This document shows positions 1-9,181 of a DNA stretch of 64,000 nucleotides, in pieces. Each line of letters opens with the position of its first letter. Position 1 is the stretch's first letter. The stretch covers positions 62,001 to 126,000 of the forward strand of contig SFMU01000004.1 in the NCBI GenBank assembly GCA_004552965.1. The letters are read 5' to 3'. The notes under the pieces were generated by a model. It had not been told where the DNA came from and made no database searches. It worked only from the letters and a program-made list of their open reading frames with translations. Position numbers and translations under genes: made by a program. This stretch comes from Bacteroidales bacterium. Lineage in GTDB: Bacteria > Bacteroidota > Bacteroidia > Bacteroidales > UBA932.

Positions 1-1108
1 AATCGATGGAGCTGCGGGTAAGGGAGGTAACGGTGAGATGTCCCTTCCCGGTGCGGACCATGGCCATGTTGGTGGAAGTCTCGGTGAGTCCAGGCAGGGT
101 GTCGCTCATCCTCTCGACCCCGTGAGGGCAGGCAAGGATGGCCTTGACTGCATTGGAGATGACCTTAGGGCTGATGTACCTCGGTGCAGGAGCCGGAAGC
201 TTGACGCAGGACATGGTGGCATCCGGATCCGAATACTGGTACTCGAACTTGCTCTCGGCGAATTTTGTCTCGACAAGTTTCCTGACTTTGGAAGCATCGG
301 CGGAAGGAACGAGGATTTCGGCCTCTGCCTCGAAAGGGATGGCATTGCGGAGGGAACCGCCGGTGATCGATGCCACCTTGACGTCATATTCGGAGATCAG
401 GGCAAGGAGAATCCTGCAGATGATCTTGTTGGCATTGCCCCTGTAGAGGGAAATGTCCATTCCGGAATGGCCTCCCTTGAGTCCCTTGACATTGATTCTG
501 TAGCCCACATAGCCTTCCGGGGCAGCGTAGGTCCTGTAGGAGAAGTCTGCAAGGCCATTGAGACCGCCTGCGCAGCCGGTGCAGAGCTCACCCTCATCCT
601 CGGAATCGAGGTTGAGGAGGATATCACCCTTGAGGACACCAGGCTCGAGAGCAATGGCTCCGGACATGCCGGTTTCCTCATCGTAAGTCACGAGCACCTC
701 CAGAGGGCCATGCCTGAGGGTCTTGTCCTGAAGGACTGAAAGAGCCAGGGCGATTCCGATTCCATTGTCGGCTCCGAGAGTCGTCCCGTTCGCTCCAACC
801 CACTCTCCGAGCACTCTGGTCTCGATAGGGTCGGTAAGGAAGTCATGGACAGTGTCGGCGGACTTCTGCGGAACCATGTCCATGTGGGCCTGCATGATCA
901 CACCCTTGCGGTTCTCCATTCCCGGAGTCGCAGGGGCTGTGAATATGATGTTGCCCGTCTTGTCACGCTTGACGTCGATGCCATTGTCCTTTCCCCACTG
1001 GAGAAGGTACTCCTGTACCTTGCCTTCATGCTTTGAAGGGCGTGGGACTCTTGTCAGGCCGTAGAAGTTCTCCCATACGGCTTTCGGCTGAAGATCTTTG
1101 ATAGTCAT
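1..1108 (-). CDS. pepD: Aminoacyl-histidine dipeptidase PepD (partial, C-terminus off the left edge)
   Basis: A cytosolic M20-family zinc dipeptidase (Xaa-His / nonspecific dipeptidase) that splits dipeptides at the end of peptide turnover. About 369 residues are visible from the ATG at 1108; the family is usually near 480, so the C-terminus lies outside the window. The zinc-site motif AHMDMVPQ is near residues 74-81 (H75, D77). GADNGIGIA follows at about 112-120 with the bridging Asp. DEETG near 143-147 supplies the catalytic Glu pair, and GGHSGMD near residue 210 is typical of the lid domain. The gene stands alone and reads out of the window. The motif order makes the family assignment secure. 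Confidence 0.93.
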   Translation of the reverse strand, partial: MTIKDLQPKAVWENFYGLTRVPRPSKHEGKVQEYLLQWGKDNGIDVKRDKTGNIIFTAPATPGMENRKGVIMQAHMDMVPQKSADTVHDFLTDPIETRVLGEWVGANGTTLGADNGIGIALALSVLQDKTLRHGPLEVLVTYDEETGMSGAIALEPGVLKGDILLNLDSEDEGELCTGCAGGLNGLADFSYRTYAAPEGYVGYRINVKGLKGGHSGMDISLYRGNANKIICRILLALISEYDVKVASITGGSLRNAIPFEAEAEILVPSADASKVRKLVETKFAESKFEYQYSDPDATMSCVKLPAPAPRYISPKVISNAVKAILACPHGVERMSDTLPGLTETSTNMAMVRTGKGHLTVTSLTRSSID

Positions 1109-1146
1109 ATGTTTCTATGTTTCTGAATATTCATGAATATGAAAAA

Positions 1147-2181
1147 CTATTTGCCAAGAGGCAGGTAGCACTCCACACCGAGCTGGTAGACTGCAATCCT
1201 GTCCTGAAGAATCGGATTGACACCGTCGGTGAGCCTTACGGAGCAGATCGCAGGCACGCGATAGACAGCATATTCACCCTTGGCGACTGCCGCCCTGCCT
1301 GCTGCCTCCCCGATAGGCTGAGGCTCGAGTTCAAGGATGTACGGGCTTCCGGAGACATTGTCAGCCGCGACCACACCGTCGGCATCCGACAGGCGGAAGG
1401 CAATGTATTTCTGTGACTTGTTGTCCTTGGAAGGCACGACATCACATTTCATTGTCTGGGTCCGGAATTCGCTGTAGCCCACGAACATGGACATGTATTC
1501 CTTCTCCAGCGCGGCGATCTCGGAAAGCGCGGAGCCCATTGCCTCGCCGCTGTAGGTGGCGTCGGTGTCACCGGTCACGATCTGGATTCTCTTCTTCCTG
1601 AGATCGAAGATGGTCGCCGCAGCCTCCTGGGCACGCTGCTCAAGGGACTTCTGGACAACCATGTTCTGCTGTACGCCCACCTTGTTGAACGAGGCATCGT
1701 CCCTGACGCCTCGATAGAGGGTTGCAGCTTCCGAAGTGAGGTTGGAATTCAGGCCCTTTCCGGCAAAGTCGGATCCGGCCTGCGATGGAAAGCGCCAGAG
1801 CGAAGCCTCTCCGAAATTGCCGTCGGAAACGGCGATAAGGCCCTGCGAGGAGAGGGAGAGAAAGGTAGGGACACCCTTGCCTGCGTTCACATAATATCTC
1901 GCGCTCTGGTCAGCTTCGACTGTCGGAGTCATCTTCACGCAGGTAAGGCGGCAGGTCGTCCTGTCCTCGACCTCGGCGTCCACACCAAGATATTTCTTCG
2001 CAAAACGGGCATAGGGACCCGCATAAAAGTACTCATGTTCTGCTTCGACCTCGAGGACGATGGTCGTCTGAGGCAGAGCATACGACACAGAACCTGCGAG
2101 GTCCTGGGCGGCAAGATTCCGGGATGGCGCCATCATGCAGCAGAGGCAGAGGGACGCAAGGATTGCTTTGGTGTTGTTCAT
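1147..2181 (-). CDS. DUF4831 family secreted protein
   Basis: A 344-residue protein of unknown function that I recognise as the Bacteroidetes family DUF4831. The start is placed at the ATG at 2181 because it begins a good signal peptide (MNNTKAILASLCLCCMM, cleavage near LAAQD). A longer upstream reading would run into the acyltransferase gene. The mature part is mostly beta-rich with an EVEAEHE segment near residue 45 and a helical central region (LEQRAQEAAATIFDLRKKR). No catalytic motif is visible. It lies 20 bases downstream of the acyltransferase on the same strand and is probably co-transcribed with it, which would fit an envelope role, but that is inference only. Confidence 0.75.
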   Translation of the reverse strand: MNNTKAILASLCLCCMMAPSRNLAAQDLAGSVSYALPQTTIVLEVEAEHEYFYAGPYARFAKKYLGVDAEVEDRTTCRLTCVKMTPTVEADQSARYYVNAGKGVPTFLSLSSQGLIAVSDGNFGEASLWRFPSQAGSDFAGKGLNSNLTSEAATLYRGVRDDASFNKVGVQQNMVVQKSLEQRAQEAAATIFDLRKKRIQIVTGDTDATYSGEAMGSALSEIAALEKEYMSMFVGYSEFRTQTMKCDVVPSKDNKSQKYIAFRLSDADGVVAADNVSGSPYILELEPQPIGEAAGRAAVAKGEYAVYRVPAICSVRLTDGVNPILQDRIAVYQLGVECYLPLGK

Positions 2182-2201
2182 AGCCAATTGTGTTTGGGGA
2201 A

Positions 2202-3113
2202 TCATTTCTTCCACCTGTTGTGGGTCCAGAGATAATTCCAAGGGGTTTTCTCAATATCTTCCTGCAGCAGATTGTAGAATTTCTGCATAATGTCATGCGG
2301 GGTGTGATCGGATGCGTTCCGGCATATTTCCGTGAAAGACCATTCGTAGTGTCCCCGTTCCACCGGACGCATATTCATGTAAAGTACGCTGAAACCGAAC
2401 TTGTGGGCGATGGATGCAGCTCCGAGCATCGTCTTTGTCTCCTGATGCATGAAGTCCACCGTCTCGTCCACCGTGGAAATCCTGTAGGGACACTGGTCGG
2501 TCGGGAAAAGATAGATTTTCTTCTCGTTCCTGTGGTTGACAGCGTAACGGAGTATCTCGTTGGAGCTTATGTAGCCCTGGTGGCTGGACTTATCGGCAGG
2601 CGCGCAGCGGTTGATGCGCATCAGCTCATCCCAGACCTTGCTGGAGAGCGGCTTGTAGATCACCACGAAAGTCTTCTGGTCAAGACTGCTGATGAAGTCA
2701 CGGCGGTAGTCGTAGTGCTCATAACCTCCCAGGAGCTCCCAGTTGCCGCAATGGGAGTCGAGAATGACCACACCGGGTGAGTCATTGTAGGCAGCTTCCA
2801 GTACTTCCGAATTGGTGTACTCCACAAGATGCTTGTCCCTGAGCCGCTTTGGATTACGGCAGCCTCCGAACCAGACCGCCTCGGAGATGATCTCGCCGAA
2901 ATGCCTGTAGAACAGTTTCGATATCTGTTTCAGTTCCTTGTACTTCTTGTCGGGGAAGGAGCGCGCGAGGTTCATCATCACCAGCTCGCGACGGTAACGC
3001 ACAACATCCCTGGCAAGCCAGGCCAAGACACCGGACCAGGCATAGTGGAAGCCCAGAGGCAAGGCCGAAAGGACACGCATGAAAGCGCCTATGACGTAAG
3101 TTCCAAGCTTCAT
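2202..3113 (-). CDS. LpxL/HtrB-type lipid A (lysophospholipid) acyltransferase
   Basis: An inner-membrane-associated acyltransferase of the LpxL/HtrB superfamily, which adds secondary acyl chains to lipid A. The start ATG at 3113 begins MKLGTYVIGAFMRVLSALP, a hydrophobic N-terminal anchor. A TATATTTG -7 box lies just upstream on the same strand (3140-3147). The catalytic H-x4-E/D motif is seen as DSHCGNWEL near residue 120. The protein is 303 residues, normal for the family. It is probably the first gene of a two-gene unit with the DUF4831 protein. Which acyl position or lipid it modifies cannot be told from sequence alone. Confidence 0.85.
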   Translation of the reverse strand: MKLGTYVIGAFMRVLSALPLGFHYAWSGVLAWLARDVVRYRRELVMMNLARSFPDKKYKELKQISKLFYRHFGEIISEAVWFGGCRNPKRLRDKHLVEYTNSEVLEAAYNDSPGVVILDSHCGNWELLGGYEHYDYRRDFISSLDQKTFVVIYKPLSSKVWDELMRINRCAPADKSSHQGYISSNEILRYAVNHRNEKKIYLFPTDQCPYRISTVDETVDFMHQETKTMLGAASIAHKFGFSVLYMNMRPVERGHYEWSFTEICRNASDHTPHDIMQKFYNLLQEDIEKTPWNYLWTHNRWKK

Positions 3114-3139
3114 ATTGCGGATATCATGTTCATAGAAGA

Positions 3140-3147
3140 CAAATATA
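3140..3147 (-). promoter_or_regulatory. Bacteroidetes -7 box for the LpxL-like gene
   Basis: Reads TATATTTG on the minus strand, matching the Bacteroidetes TAnnTTTG -7 consensus, 27 bases upstream of the chosen start at 3113. Confidence 0.6.
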
Positions 3148-3183
3148 AGAATAATTCGCAAATGCTGCAGCATCCAGCCTCAT

Positions 3184-3230
3184 CATGACCTCGGAATCAC
3201 CTCGGAATGTCCTCAGAATGACCTCGGATT
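3184..3230. repeat. 11-bp tandem repeat, four copies
   Basis: CCTCGGAAT (or a one-base variant) begins at 3187, 3198, 3209 and 3220, an exact 11-base period. It sits between the promoter of the acyltransferase and the POT transporter gene. No gene is seen here. Confidence 0.8.
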
Positions 3231-3303
3231 TGGAGAGTATCCGATTAATGACTAAATTAGAGGTTTGAATGGAACGCAGATAACAATCAAAACAATTTAC
3301 AAT

Positions 3304-4872
3304 ATGTTCAAGAACCATCCGAAAGGCTTGCTTGCCGCCGCCCTCAGCAACATGGGCGAACGCTTCGGCTACTACATCATGAATGCCGTCCTGGTACTCT
3401 TCCTCTGTTCCAAGTTCGGCATTCCGGACGAGACCAGCGCGTTGATCTACTCCGTCTTCTATTGCGGAATCTATGTCCTCAGCCTTGTAGGCGGCATCAT
3501 CGCCGACCGCACGAGGAACTACAAGGGCACGATCCAGACCGGTCTCATCGTGATGGCAATCGGCTATGTCTGCCTTTCCATCCCTGTCACCGCGACTTCC
3601 GTAAACCAGAGCTGGCTTCTGCCGTTCACCTGCCTTGCTCTTCTCCTGATAGCATTCGGCAACGGCCTGTTCAAGGGCAACCTGCAGGCCATGGTCGGTC
3701 AGCTGTACGACAATTTCGAGGCCGAGGCTGCGAAGAAAGGTCCGGAAGCTCTTGAGAAGGCGAAGGGACAGCGTGACTCCGGCTTCCAGATTTTCTACGT
3801 ATTCATCAATGTCGGCGGACTCATCGCTCCGTTCGTAGCCCCTCTCCTGCGCAGCTGGTGGCTCAAGTCCCACAACCTCATCTACAACGCAGGACTCCCG
3901 TCACTCTGCCATCAGTACATCAGCAATTCGGGCAATATCCCTGCCGAGCAGCTCCAGAACCTCACCGAGCTCGCCCAGCAGGTCACCATCAGCGGGGACG
4001 CCACCGTGAACATGGCTTTCTGCGAGAACTATCTCCAGATATTCAATGAAGGTGTCCACTATTCATTCATCGCTTCGGTGGCAGCCATGCTCATCTCCCT
4101 GACCATTTTCCTCCTCACCAAGAAGGGTCTCCCTGAGCCTGCGAAGAAGGAGGCAAAGGCAGTCGTAGGTTACACCCAGGAAGAGAAGGTGGCCATGGCA
4201 AAGGAGATCAGGCAGCGCATGGCAGCCCTCTTCGCAGTGCTCGGCATCTGCATCTTCTTCTGGCTCTCGTTCCACCAGAACGGCCAGTCCCTCTCACTCT
4301 TCGCAAGAGACTTCGTCCGCACCGACTCAATCGCCCCTGAAATCTGGCAGGCCGTCAATCCATTCTTCGTGATTGTGCTGACCCCTGTCATCATGGCCAT
4401 TTTCGGAGCGCTGAGCCGCAAGGGCAAGGCAGTCTCCACTCCTAAGAAAATCGCAATCGGCATGGGCATCACCGGAATGGCATACCTCTTCCTCATGGCA
4501 TATTCACTGCTCGCAGGCTACCCTTCAGGTGTCGACTTCAGAGGAATGCCTGTCGCTGATGCCGCAGCAATGAAGGCTGGTCCATGGGTTCTGATCATGA
4601 CCTACTTCTTCCTGACGGTGGCCGAACTCTTCATCTCGCCTCTCGGACTCTCCTTCGTTTCAAAGGTGGCGCCGAAGAGCATGCAGGGTCTCTGCCAGGG
4701 TCTCTGGCTGGGAGCGACCGCAATCGGCAACCTCTTCATCTTCGTAGGGCCTATCATGTACAACGCCTGGCCTATCTGGAAATGCTGGGCAGTCTTCCTC
4801 GCAATCTGTCTCGTCGCGATGAGCGTGATGCTTGGAATGGTCTCCTGGCTTGAAAAGGTCACCAAAGCGTAA
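3304..4872 (+). CDS. POT-family (PTR2) oligopeptide/H+ symporter
   Basis: An inner-membrane major-facilitator protein of the proton-dependent oligopeptide transporter family, about 522 residues with 12 or more hydrophobic segments. The start at 3304 gives MFKNHPKGLL, the usual beginning of the family; an upstream frame extension exists but lacks family similarity. The first helix carries NMGERFGYY, a version of the ExxERFxYY signature in which the first Glu (proton coupling in characterised members) is Asn. GNGLFKGNLQ in helix 4 and the FINVGGLIAPF stretch also fit. A hairpin at 4921-4949 may end transcription. Substrate is unknown, and the changed signature makes proton-driven peptide uptake uncertain. 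Confidence 0.85.
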   Translation: MFKNHPKGLLAAALSNMGERFGYYIMNAVLVLFLCSKFGIPDETSALIYSVFYCGIYVLSLVGGIIADRTRNYKGTIQTGLIVMAIGYVCLSIPVTATSVNQSWLLPFTCLALLLIAFGNGLFKGNLQAMVGQLYDNFEAEAAKKGPEALEKAKGQRDSGFQIFYVFINVGGLIAPFVAPLLRSWWLKSHNLIYNAGLPSLCHQYISNSGNIPAEQLQNLTELAQQVTISGDATVNMAFCENYLQIFNEGVHYSFIASVAAMLISLTIFLLTKKGLPEPAKKEAKAVVGYTQEEKVAMAKEIRQRMAALFAVLGICIFFWLSFHQNGQSLSLFARDFVRTDSIAPEIWQAVNPFFVIVLTPVIMAIFGALSRKGKAVSTPKKIAIGMGITGMAYLFLMAYSLLAGYPSGVDFRGMPVADAAAMKAGPWVLIMTYFFLTVAELFISPLGLSFVSKVAPKSMQGLCQGLWLGATAIGNLFIFVGPIMYNAWPIWKCWAVFLAICLVAMSVMLGMVSWLEKVTKA

Positions 4873-4920
4873 GCCTCAGTCGCACCGAGGGCTTGTGCTG
4901 AACACATACATCATGATTGT

Positions 4921-4952
4921 GAAGCGCTCGCCTGCCCTGGTGGGCGCTTCTT
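4921..4952 (+). terminator. Possible terminator after the POT gene
   Basis: Inverted repeat GAAGCGC...GCGCTTC (4921-4927 / 4944-4950) followed by a weak TTAT. It lies directly before the next start codon, so it could also be a leader hairpin of the TIGR02757 gene. Confidence 0.4.
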
Positions 4953-5672
4953 ATGAAAGCTGAAAGAATGACTCCGGAAACCGCTGAAACCCTGGTCCGC
5001 TGGGCTGAGACCTACAACGACAGGAAATACTTCGAAGAGGACCCCATCATCTTCCCGACACGATTCCTCGACCTGAGGAACCGGGGAATATGCTGCGTCA
5101 AAGACATCGAGGTGGCGGCCGTCTTCGCGGCGCATTTCGCCTGGGGACGGAGGTCGATGATAGTGCGGGACTGCACCAGGCTGTTCGACCGGATGGACTG
5201 GAAGCCCTATGACTATGTGATGAAGGGAGTCTGGAAGGACGACCCTGTCAGCGTGCACCGGACCATCCGATGGAGCGACACCGCCGCCATCTGCTCACGG
5301 TTAAGGGACATCTACCTCGGGAAGGACAGCCTGGAGCATCTCTCCAGGTCCGACTTCAGGGTACAGGTCTTCGGGCAGAAGGAAGATCCGAAGGCGCCAG
5401 ACAAGAAAATCAACATGATGAGGCGCTGGCTCGTCAGGAACGACGGCAAGGTGGATCTTGGAATATGGCGGGACACAGACCCCTCCACCCTTCTCATCCC
5501 CCTCGACGTGCACGTCCATGACGTGGCTTCCGCAATCGGTCTGACCGACAGGAGGCAGAAGGACATCACGACAGTGAGGGAAATCACCGGATCCTTTGCG
5601 GAAATCTTCCCCGAGGACCCGTGCAAGGGCGATTTCGCCCTGTTCGGCTACGGAGTGACACACCCAAGATAA
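4953..5672 (+). CDS. TIGR02757 family (DUF2400) protein
   Basis: A 239-residue cytoplasmic protein of the TIGR02757/DUF2400 family, widespread in Bacteroidetes and of unknown function. Visible family marks are YNDRKYFEEDPIIFPTRF near residues 21-38, the Ala/Gly-rich IEVAAVFAAHFAWGRR, MMRRWLVRNDGKVDLGIW near 150-167 and LIPLDVHVHDVA near 177-188. An internal Met (residue 6) is an alternative start. It is followed after seven bases by the P-loop kinase gene and then tldD/tldE, all on the same strand with tiny gaps, so the four genes probably form one transcript. Confidence 0.82.
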   Translation: MKAERMTPETAETLVRWAETYNDRKYFEEDPIIFPTRFLDLRNRGICCVKDIEVAAVFAAHFAWGRRSMIVRDCTRLFDRMDWKPYDYVMKGVWKDDPVSVHRTIRWSDTAAICSRLRDIYLGKDSLEHLSRSDFRVQVFGQKEDPKAPDKKINMMRRWLVRNDGKVDLGIWRDTDPSTLLIPLDVHVHDVASAIGLTDRRQKDITTVREITGSFAEIFPEDPCKGDFALFGYGVTHPR

Positions 5673-5679
5673 GAGGACC

Positions 5680-6309
5680 ATGGAACCGAGGATGTACATC
5701 ATTTCAGGCTGCAATGGTTCGGGGAAGACCACGGCTTCATATGCCCTCCTCCCCCAGCTGCTGGAGTGCCGTCAGTTCGTCAACTCGGACGAGTTTGCAA
5801 AGAGTCTTTCTCCATTTTCGCCTCAAAGCGCATCCATCGCCGCAAGCCGGCTGATGATCAGAAAGATCAGGTATCTTGTCCAGAGAAAGGAAGATTTCTG
5901 CATCGAAACCACCCTCGCCACCAGATCCCTGAAAAGCATAATCGAAGATGCCCACTCTCACGGCTACAGAGTCACAGTGTTCTACATGTGGATCGCCTCA
6001 CCGGACCTTGCCGTAGAGAGGGTGAAAGCCAGAGTGGCAGCCGGAGGTCATCATATTGAAGAAGAGACCATCCGCAGGCGGTATTTCCTTGGGCTCCATT
6101 ACCTTTTCAGGGAATATATGCCGATCTGCGACCGATGGATTCTGGCGGACAACACCACAATCCCTTTCCGGATCGTGGCGGAGCGCTCCGACGACAGCGG
6201 CCTGACGGTCCGTGATCCCGAGACCTTCAGCCGGATAAAGGCGATCCATTCAGAATACGAAAGACTCATCAACCAGAAAGAAAACAGGAAAAACAGGAAC
6301 AACCAATAG
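5680..6309 (+). CDS. Zeta-toxin-like P-loop kinase/ATPase (COG4185 type)
   Basis: A 209-residue P-loop protein related to zeta toxins. Walker A is SGCNGSGKTT at about residues 9-18. NSDEF near 35-39 and ETTLATRS near 76-83 match the zeta substrate-side segments. RVAAGGHHIEEETIRRRY near 125-142 is the Arg/Gly-rich lid. True zeta toxins phosphorylate UDP-GlcNAc. No epsilon-like antitoxin is next to it: the neighbours are a TIGR02757 gene and tldD. It is therefore more likely a stand-alone small-molecule kinase than a toxin-antitoxin member. The last residues (NRKNRNNQ) are low complexity and abut tldD. Confidence 0.75.
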   Translation: MEPRMYIISGCNGSGKTTASYALLPQLLECRQFVNSDEFAKSLSPFSPQSASIAASRLMIRKIRYLVQRKEDFCIETTLATRSLKSIIEDAHSHGYRVTVFYMWIASPDLAVERVKARVAAGGHHIEEETIRRRYFLGLHYLFREYMPICDRWILADNTTIPFRIVAERSDDSGLTVRDPETFSRIKAIHSEYERLINQKENRKNRNNQ

Positions 6310-6311
6310 AA

Positions 6312-7736
6312 ATGTTCAAAACAAAGGATTATTACACCGACTTGTTCCAGGTGAGCGAAACCCAACTGGAAAGGCTTGTCGAGGAAGGTCTCGAACGTGG
6401 TGGCAACTACTGCGACCTCTACTTCGAGAACACCGTCTTCAACAACCTGTTCCTCAGGGACGGCATCGTGTCGTCGGGTGGATCCCACATCGACTACGGA
6501 ATCGGAATACGGGTTCTCGAAGGAGAGAAAACCGGTTACGCATATTCAGAAAGCACTGACGCGGCTTCAATGAGCGATGCCGCCCGCGCCGCAGCAGCAA
6601 TCGCCGGAGGGAAGAAAGGATCTCCGCTGAAAGTCGGCTGCCGCCTTCCTTCCTTTCCCAAGGATACCTGCACGTGGCAGAAGGACTGGATGGAGGAAAG
6701 CGCAGGGTACTATGTGCCATATATGGAAAAACTCCGCAACATGATATTCGCCAGGGAGCAGAAAGTCTCCAAGGTGATGCTCATGCTTCAATGGCAGAAC
6801 AGTGACATCCTGATGTTCAATTCAGACGGAGAGATGACCTTCGACACCAGGCCGCTTGCCAGCCTGAATGCTTCCGTGGTGTTCACAAAAGATGGAAGGA
6901 ACGAGAACAACAATGCTTCCAGAAGCTTCAGGATGGGCTCGGAGATGCTCTCAGACAGCCTTCTGGAGGAGCTGGCCGATGCCGTTGTCAAAGGAATCGA
7001 CGACAGGTTCGAGGCCAGAAGGCCAAAGGGCGGAAGGATGCCGGTCGTCATGGGAGCCGGAGCTTCGGGCATTCTGCTCCACGAATCGATGGGGCATGCC
7101 TTCGAGGCGGATTTCAACAGGAAAGGCCAGTCCATCTTCTCTGACAAGATGGGCAGCAGGATCTGCAGCGAGGGGATAAGCATCGTGGATGACGGCACCC
7201 TGACAGCCAACAGGGGTTCGGTCAACTTCGACGACGAAGGCATCCCGGGACAGAAGACCTACATGGTCAGGGACGGAGTCCTCACCTCCTATCTCCACGA
7301 CAGGATCAGTGCCGGGTTCTACGGAGTGGCGCCTACAGGGAACGGACGCAGGGAGAGTTTCAGATATGCCCCGATCCCGAGGATGAGGACAACCTACATG
7401 GAAAGTGGAAACGCAAGGAAGGAGGACATCATCGCCTCTGTGAAGAAAGGAATATATGTCGATGAATTCTCCAATGGGCAGGTACAGATCGGAGAAGGCG
7501 ACTTCACCTTCTTCGTCAAGAGCGGCTACCTCATCGAGAACGGCCGCCTGACCCAGCCCGTGAAAGACATAAACATCATCGGAAACGGTCCCCAGGCCCT
7601 GTCCGACATCGTTGCGGTCGGCAATGACCTGAAGATCGACAACAGCACCTGGACCTGCGGGAAAGGACAGAGCTGTCCGGTCTCCCAGGGCATACCTACC
7701 GTTCTGATCAATAACCTGACAGTTGGAGGAGAATAG
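6312..7736 (+). CDS. tldD: TldD metalloprotease subunit
   Basis: The catalytic half of the TldD/TldE heterodimeric zinc protease, which in characterised systems matures microcin B17 and CcdA and trims unfolded or modified peptides. It is 474 residues, normal length. The metal motif H-E-S-M-G-H is at about residues 257-262, in the segment ILLHESMGHAFEADF. GADG-like and GGE C-terminal features fit the family. It lies two bases after the P-loop kinase gene and its stop codon abuts the tldE start, so the two subunits are made together. No obvious RiPP precursor is seen nearby, so the housekeeping role is the default reading. Confidence 0.93.
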   Translation: MFKTKDYYTDLFQVSETQLERLVEEGLERGGNYCDLYFENTVFNNLFLRDGIVSSGGSHIDYGIGIRVLEGEKTGYAYSESTDAASMSDAARAAAAIAGGKKGSPLKVGCRLPSFPKDTCTWQKDWMEESAGYYVPYMEKLRNMIFAREQKVSKVMLMLQWQNSDILMFNSDGEMTFDTRPLASLNASVVFTKDGRNENNNASRSFRMGSEMLSDSLLEELADAVVKGIDDRFEARRPKGGRMPVVMGAGASGILLHESMGHAFEADFNRKGQSIFSDKMGSRICSEGISIVDDGTLTANRGSVNFDDEGIPGQKTYMVRDGVLTSYLHDRISAGFYGVAPTGNGRRESFRYAPIPRMRTTYMESGNARKEDIIASVKKGIYVDEFSNGQVQIGEGDFTFFVKSGYLIENGRLTQPVKDINIIGNGPQALSDIVAVGNDLKIDNSTWTCGKGQSCPVSQGIPTVLINNLTVGGE

Positions 7737-9104
7737 ATGGAGCAGATAAACGGAATGTTGACTTCGGAAGAAATCGGTATCGCCCGCAGAGCGTTGGACA
7801 CCGCTCTCAGACTGGGAGCGCAGAAGGTGAGAATCACGCTCAGCAAGAGCCTGATGGACATCATCGGCACACTGAACGGAGAACTCGACAAGGTGAACCG
7901 CTGTCTGGACAAATCGATGTCCTTCTGCCTCTTTGTGGACGGACGCTACGGCACATTTTCCACCAACAGGCTCAGGGACAGCGAAATCGAGTCTTTCCTG
8001 GCGAATGCCGTGGAGATTGTGAGGATGCTGGCCGAGGACAGGTTCAGGGACCTTCCGGACCCGTCCAGGACTGAGAAGGGCGCAAAGGAGGGCAATGAAC
8101 TCAAACTCTTCGACCCGGCATATTCAAAGATGGACGCGGACAGGCGGAGGCAGCTCGCGCTGGATGCTGCCATATTCAGCAGACATGCGGGAGAGGACAT
8201 AGTCTCCGAGGAGGGGGAATATTCAGACTCCCTAATCGACCTGATGGTCCTGGACTCGCAGGGACTGGAATGCAGGCACACCGAGACCGCCTTTGAATAT
8301 GGTGTCGAACTCACCGTCAAGGATGCCGGCGGCAACAGGTACAGCGGCTACTGGTGGGATTCATCCCCGAGGTTCAATGAGCTGGACCTGCACGATTGCG
8401 GCGAGACAGCCCTTGCAAGGGCCAGGGCTCAGATCGGGCACAGAAGAATCGAGCCCGGGAAGTATTCCATGGTCGTGGACAACGAGAACTCGTCCAGACT
8501 TGTCACCCCTCTGCTGAAGGCGCTCGAGGGCTATGCCATCCAACAGAACAACTCCTTCATGCTGGACTGCCTCGGCAAGCAGGTTCTGCCGCAATGGCTG
8601 GACATCATGGACGAACCGAGATGCGAAGGGGCTGCCGGCTCCAGACTCTTCGATTCGGAAGGTGTGTCAGTCAGGACAAGATCAGTGATCGGGAAGGGCG
8701 TGGTGAATGAATATTTCCTCACCACCTACATCGCCTCGAAACTCGGAATGGAACCGACCTGCGACGACATCCAGCGTCCGCATCTGCTGCCGTGCCACGC
8801 CCCCCACTGGCCGGCTCCTTCGACCTACGACAAGAAGGGTCTGATGGAGATGGTCGGAGAAGGTATCCTTGTGACCGGATTCAACGGAGGCAACAGCAAT
8901 TCGGCCACAGGCAATTTCTCATTCGGTGTCGAGGGCTTCTATTTCAGGGACGGGAAGATCGTCCATCCGGTCAGGGAGATGCTCATCACAGGCAATCTGC
9001 TGACACTCTGGAACTCTCTCGTGGCAGCCGGGGACGACCCAAGGCTGTGCAAATCAAAACTTATTCCTACATTGGCATTTGAAAACGTGGATTTCAGCGC
9101 CTGA
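7737..9104 (+). CDS. tldE: TldE/PmbA subunit
   Basis: Partner of TldD in the heterodimeric zinc protease; the TldE subunit lacks the HExxxH metal site and shapes the cleavage chamber. The 455-residue product begins at the ATG that directly follows the tldD stop codon. Family marks include the N-terminal LRLGAQKVRI segment, SKLGMEPTCDD and the C-terminal TGFNGGNSNSATGNFSFGVEG glycine-rich loop. No HExxxH is present, as expected. Strict coupling to tldD implies balanced expression. The next gene, slyD, starts 77 bases downstream. Confidence 0.92.
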   Translation: MEQINGMLTSEEIGIARRALDTALRLGAQKVRITLSKSLMDIIGTLNGELDKVNRCLDKSMSFCLFVDGRYGTFSTNRLRDSEIESFLANAVEIVRMLAEDRFRDLPDPSRTEKGAKEGNELKLFDPAYSKMDADRRRQLALDAAIFSRHAGEDIVSEEGEYSDSLIDLMVLDSQGLECRHTETAFEYGVELTVKDAGGNRYSGYWWDSSPRFNELDLHDCGETALARARAQIGHRRIEPGKYSMVVDNENSSRLVTPLLKALEGYAIQQNNSFMLDCLGKQVLPQWLDIMDEPRCEGAAGSRLFDSEGVSVRTRSVIGKGVVNEYFLTTYIASKLGMEPTCDDIQRPHLLPCHAPHWPAPSTYDKKGLMEMVGEGILVTGFNGGNSNSATGNFSFGVEGFYFRDGKIVHPVREMLITGNLLTLWNSLVAAGDDPRLCKSKLIPTLAFENVDFSA

Positions 9105-9181
9105 TGCCGGATTCCGGCGAAAGCTGGCGACTCGCCACGCGGATGCAGAGACTTCGTACAGACAAAAATTCAAAACAGACA

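Noticed and set aside
5680..6309. Toxin-antitoxin module
   Set aside because: Only the zeta-like protein is present; no antitoxin-sized gene lies next to it.
6312..9104. TldD/TldE as part of a peptide natural-product (RiPP) locus
   Set aside because: No small precursor gene, cyclodehydratase or exporter is nearby; the pair looks like the housekeeping form.
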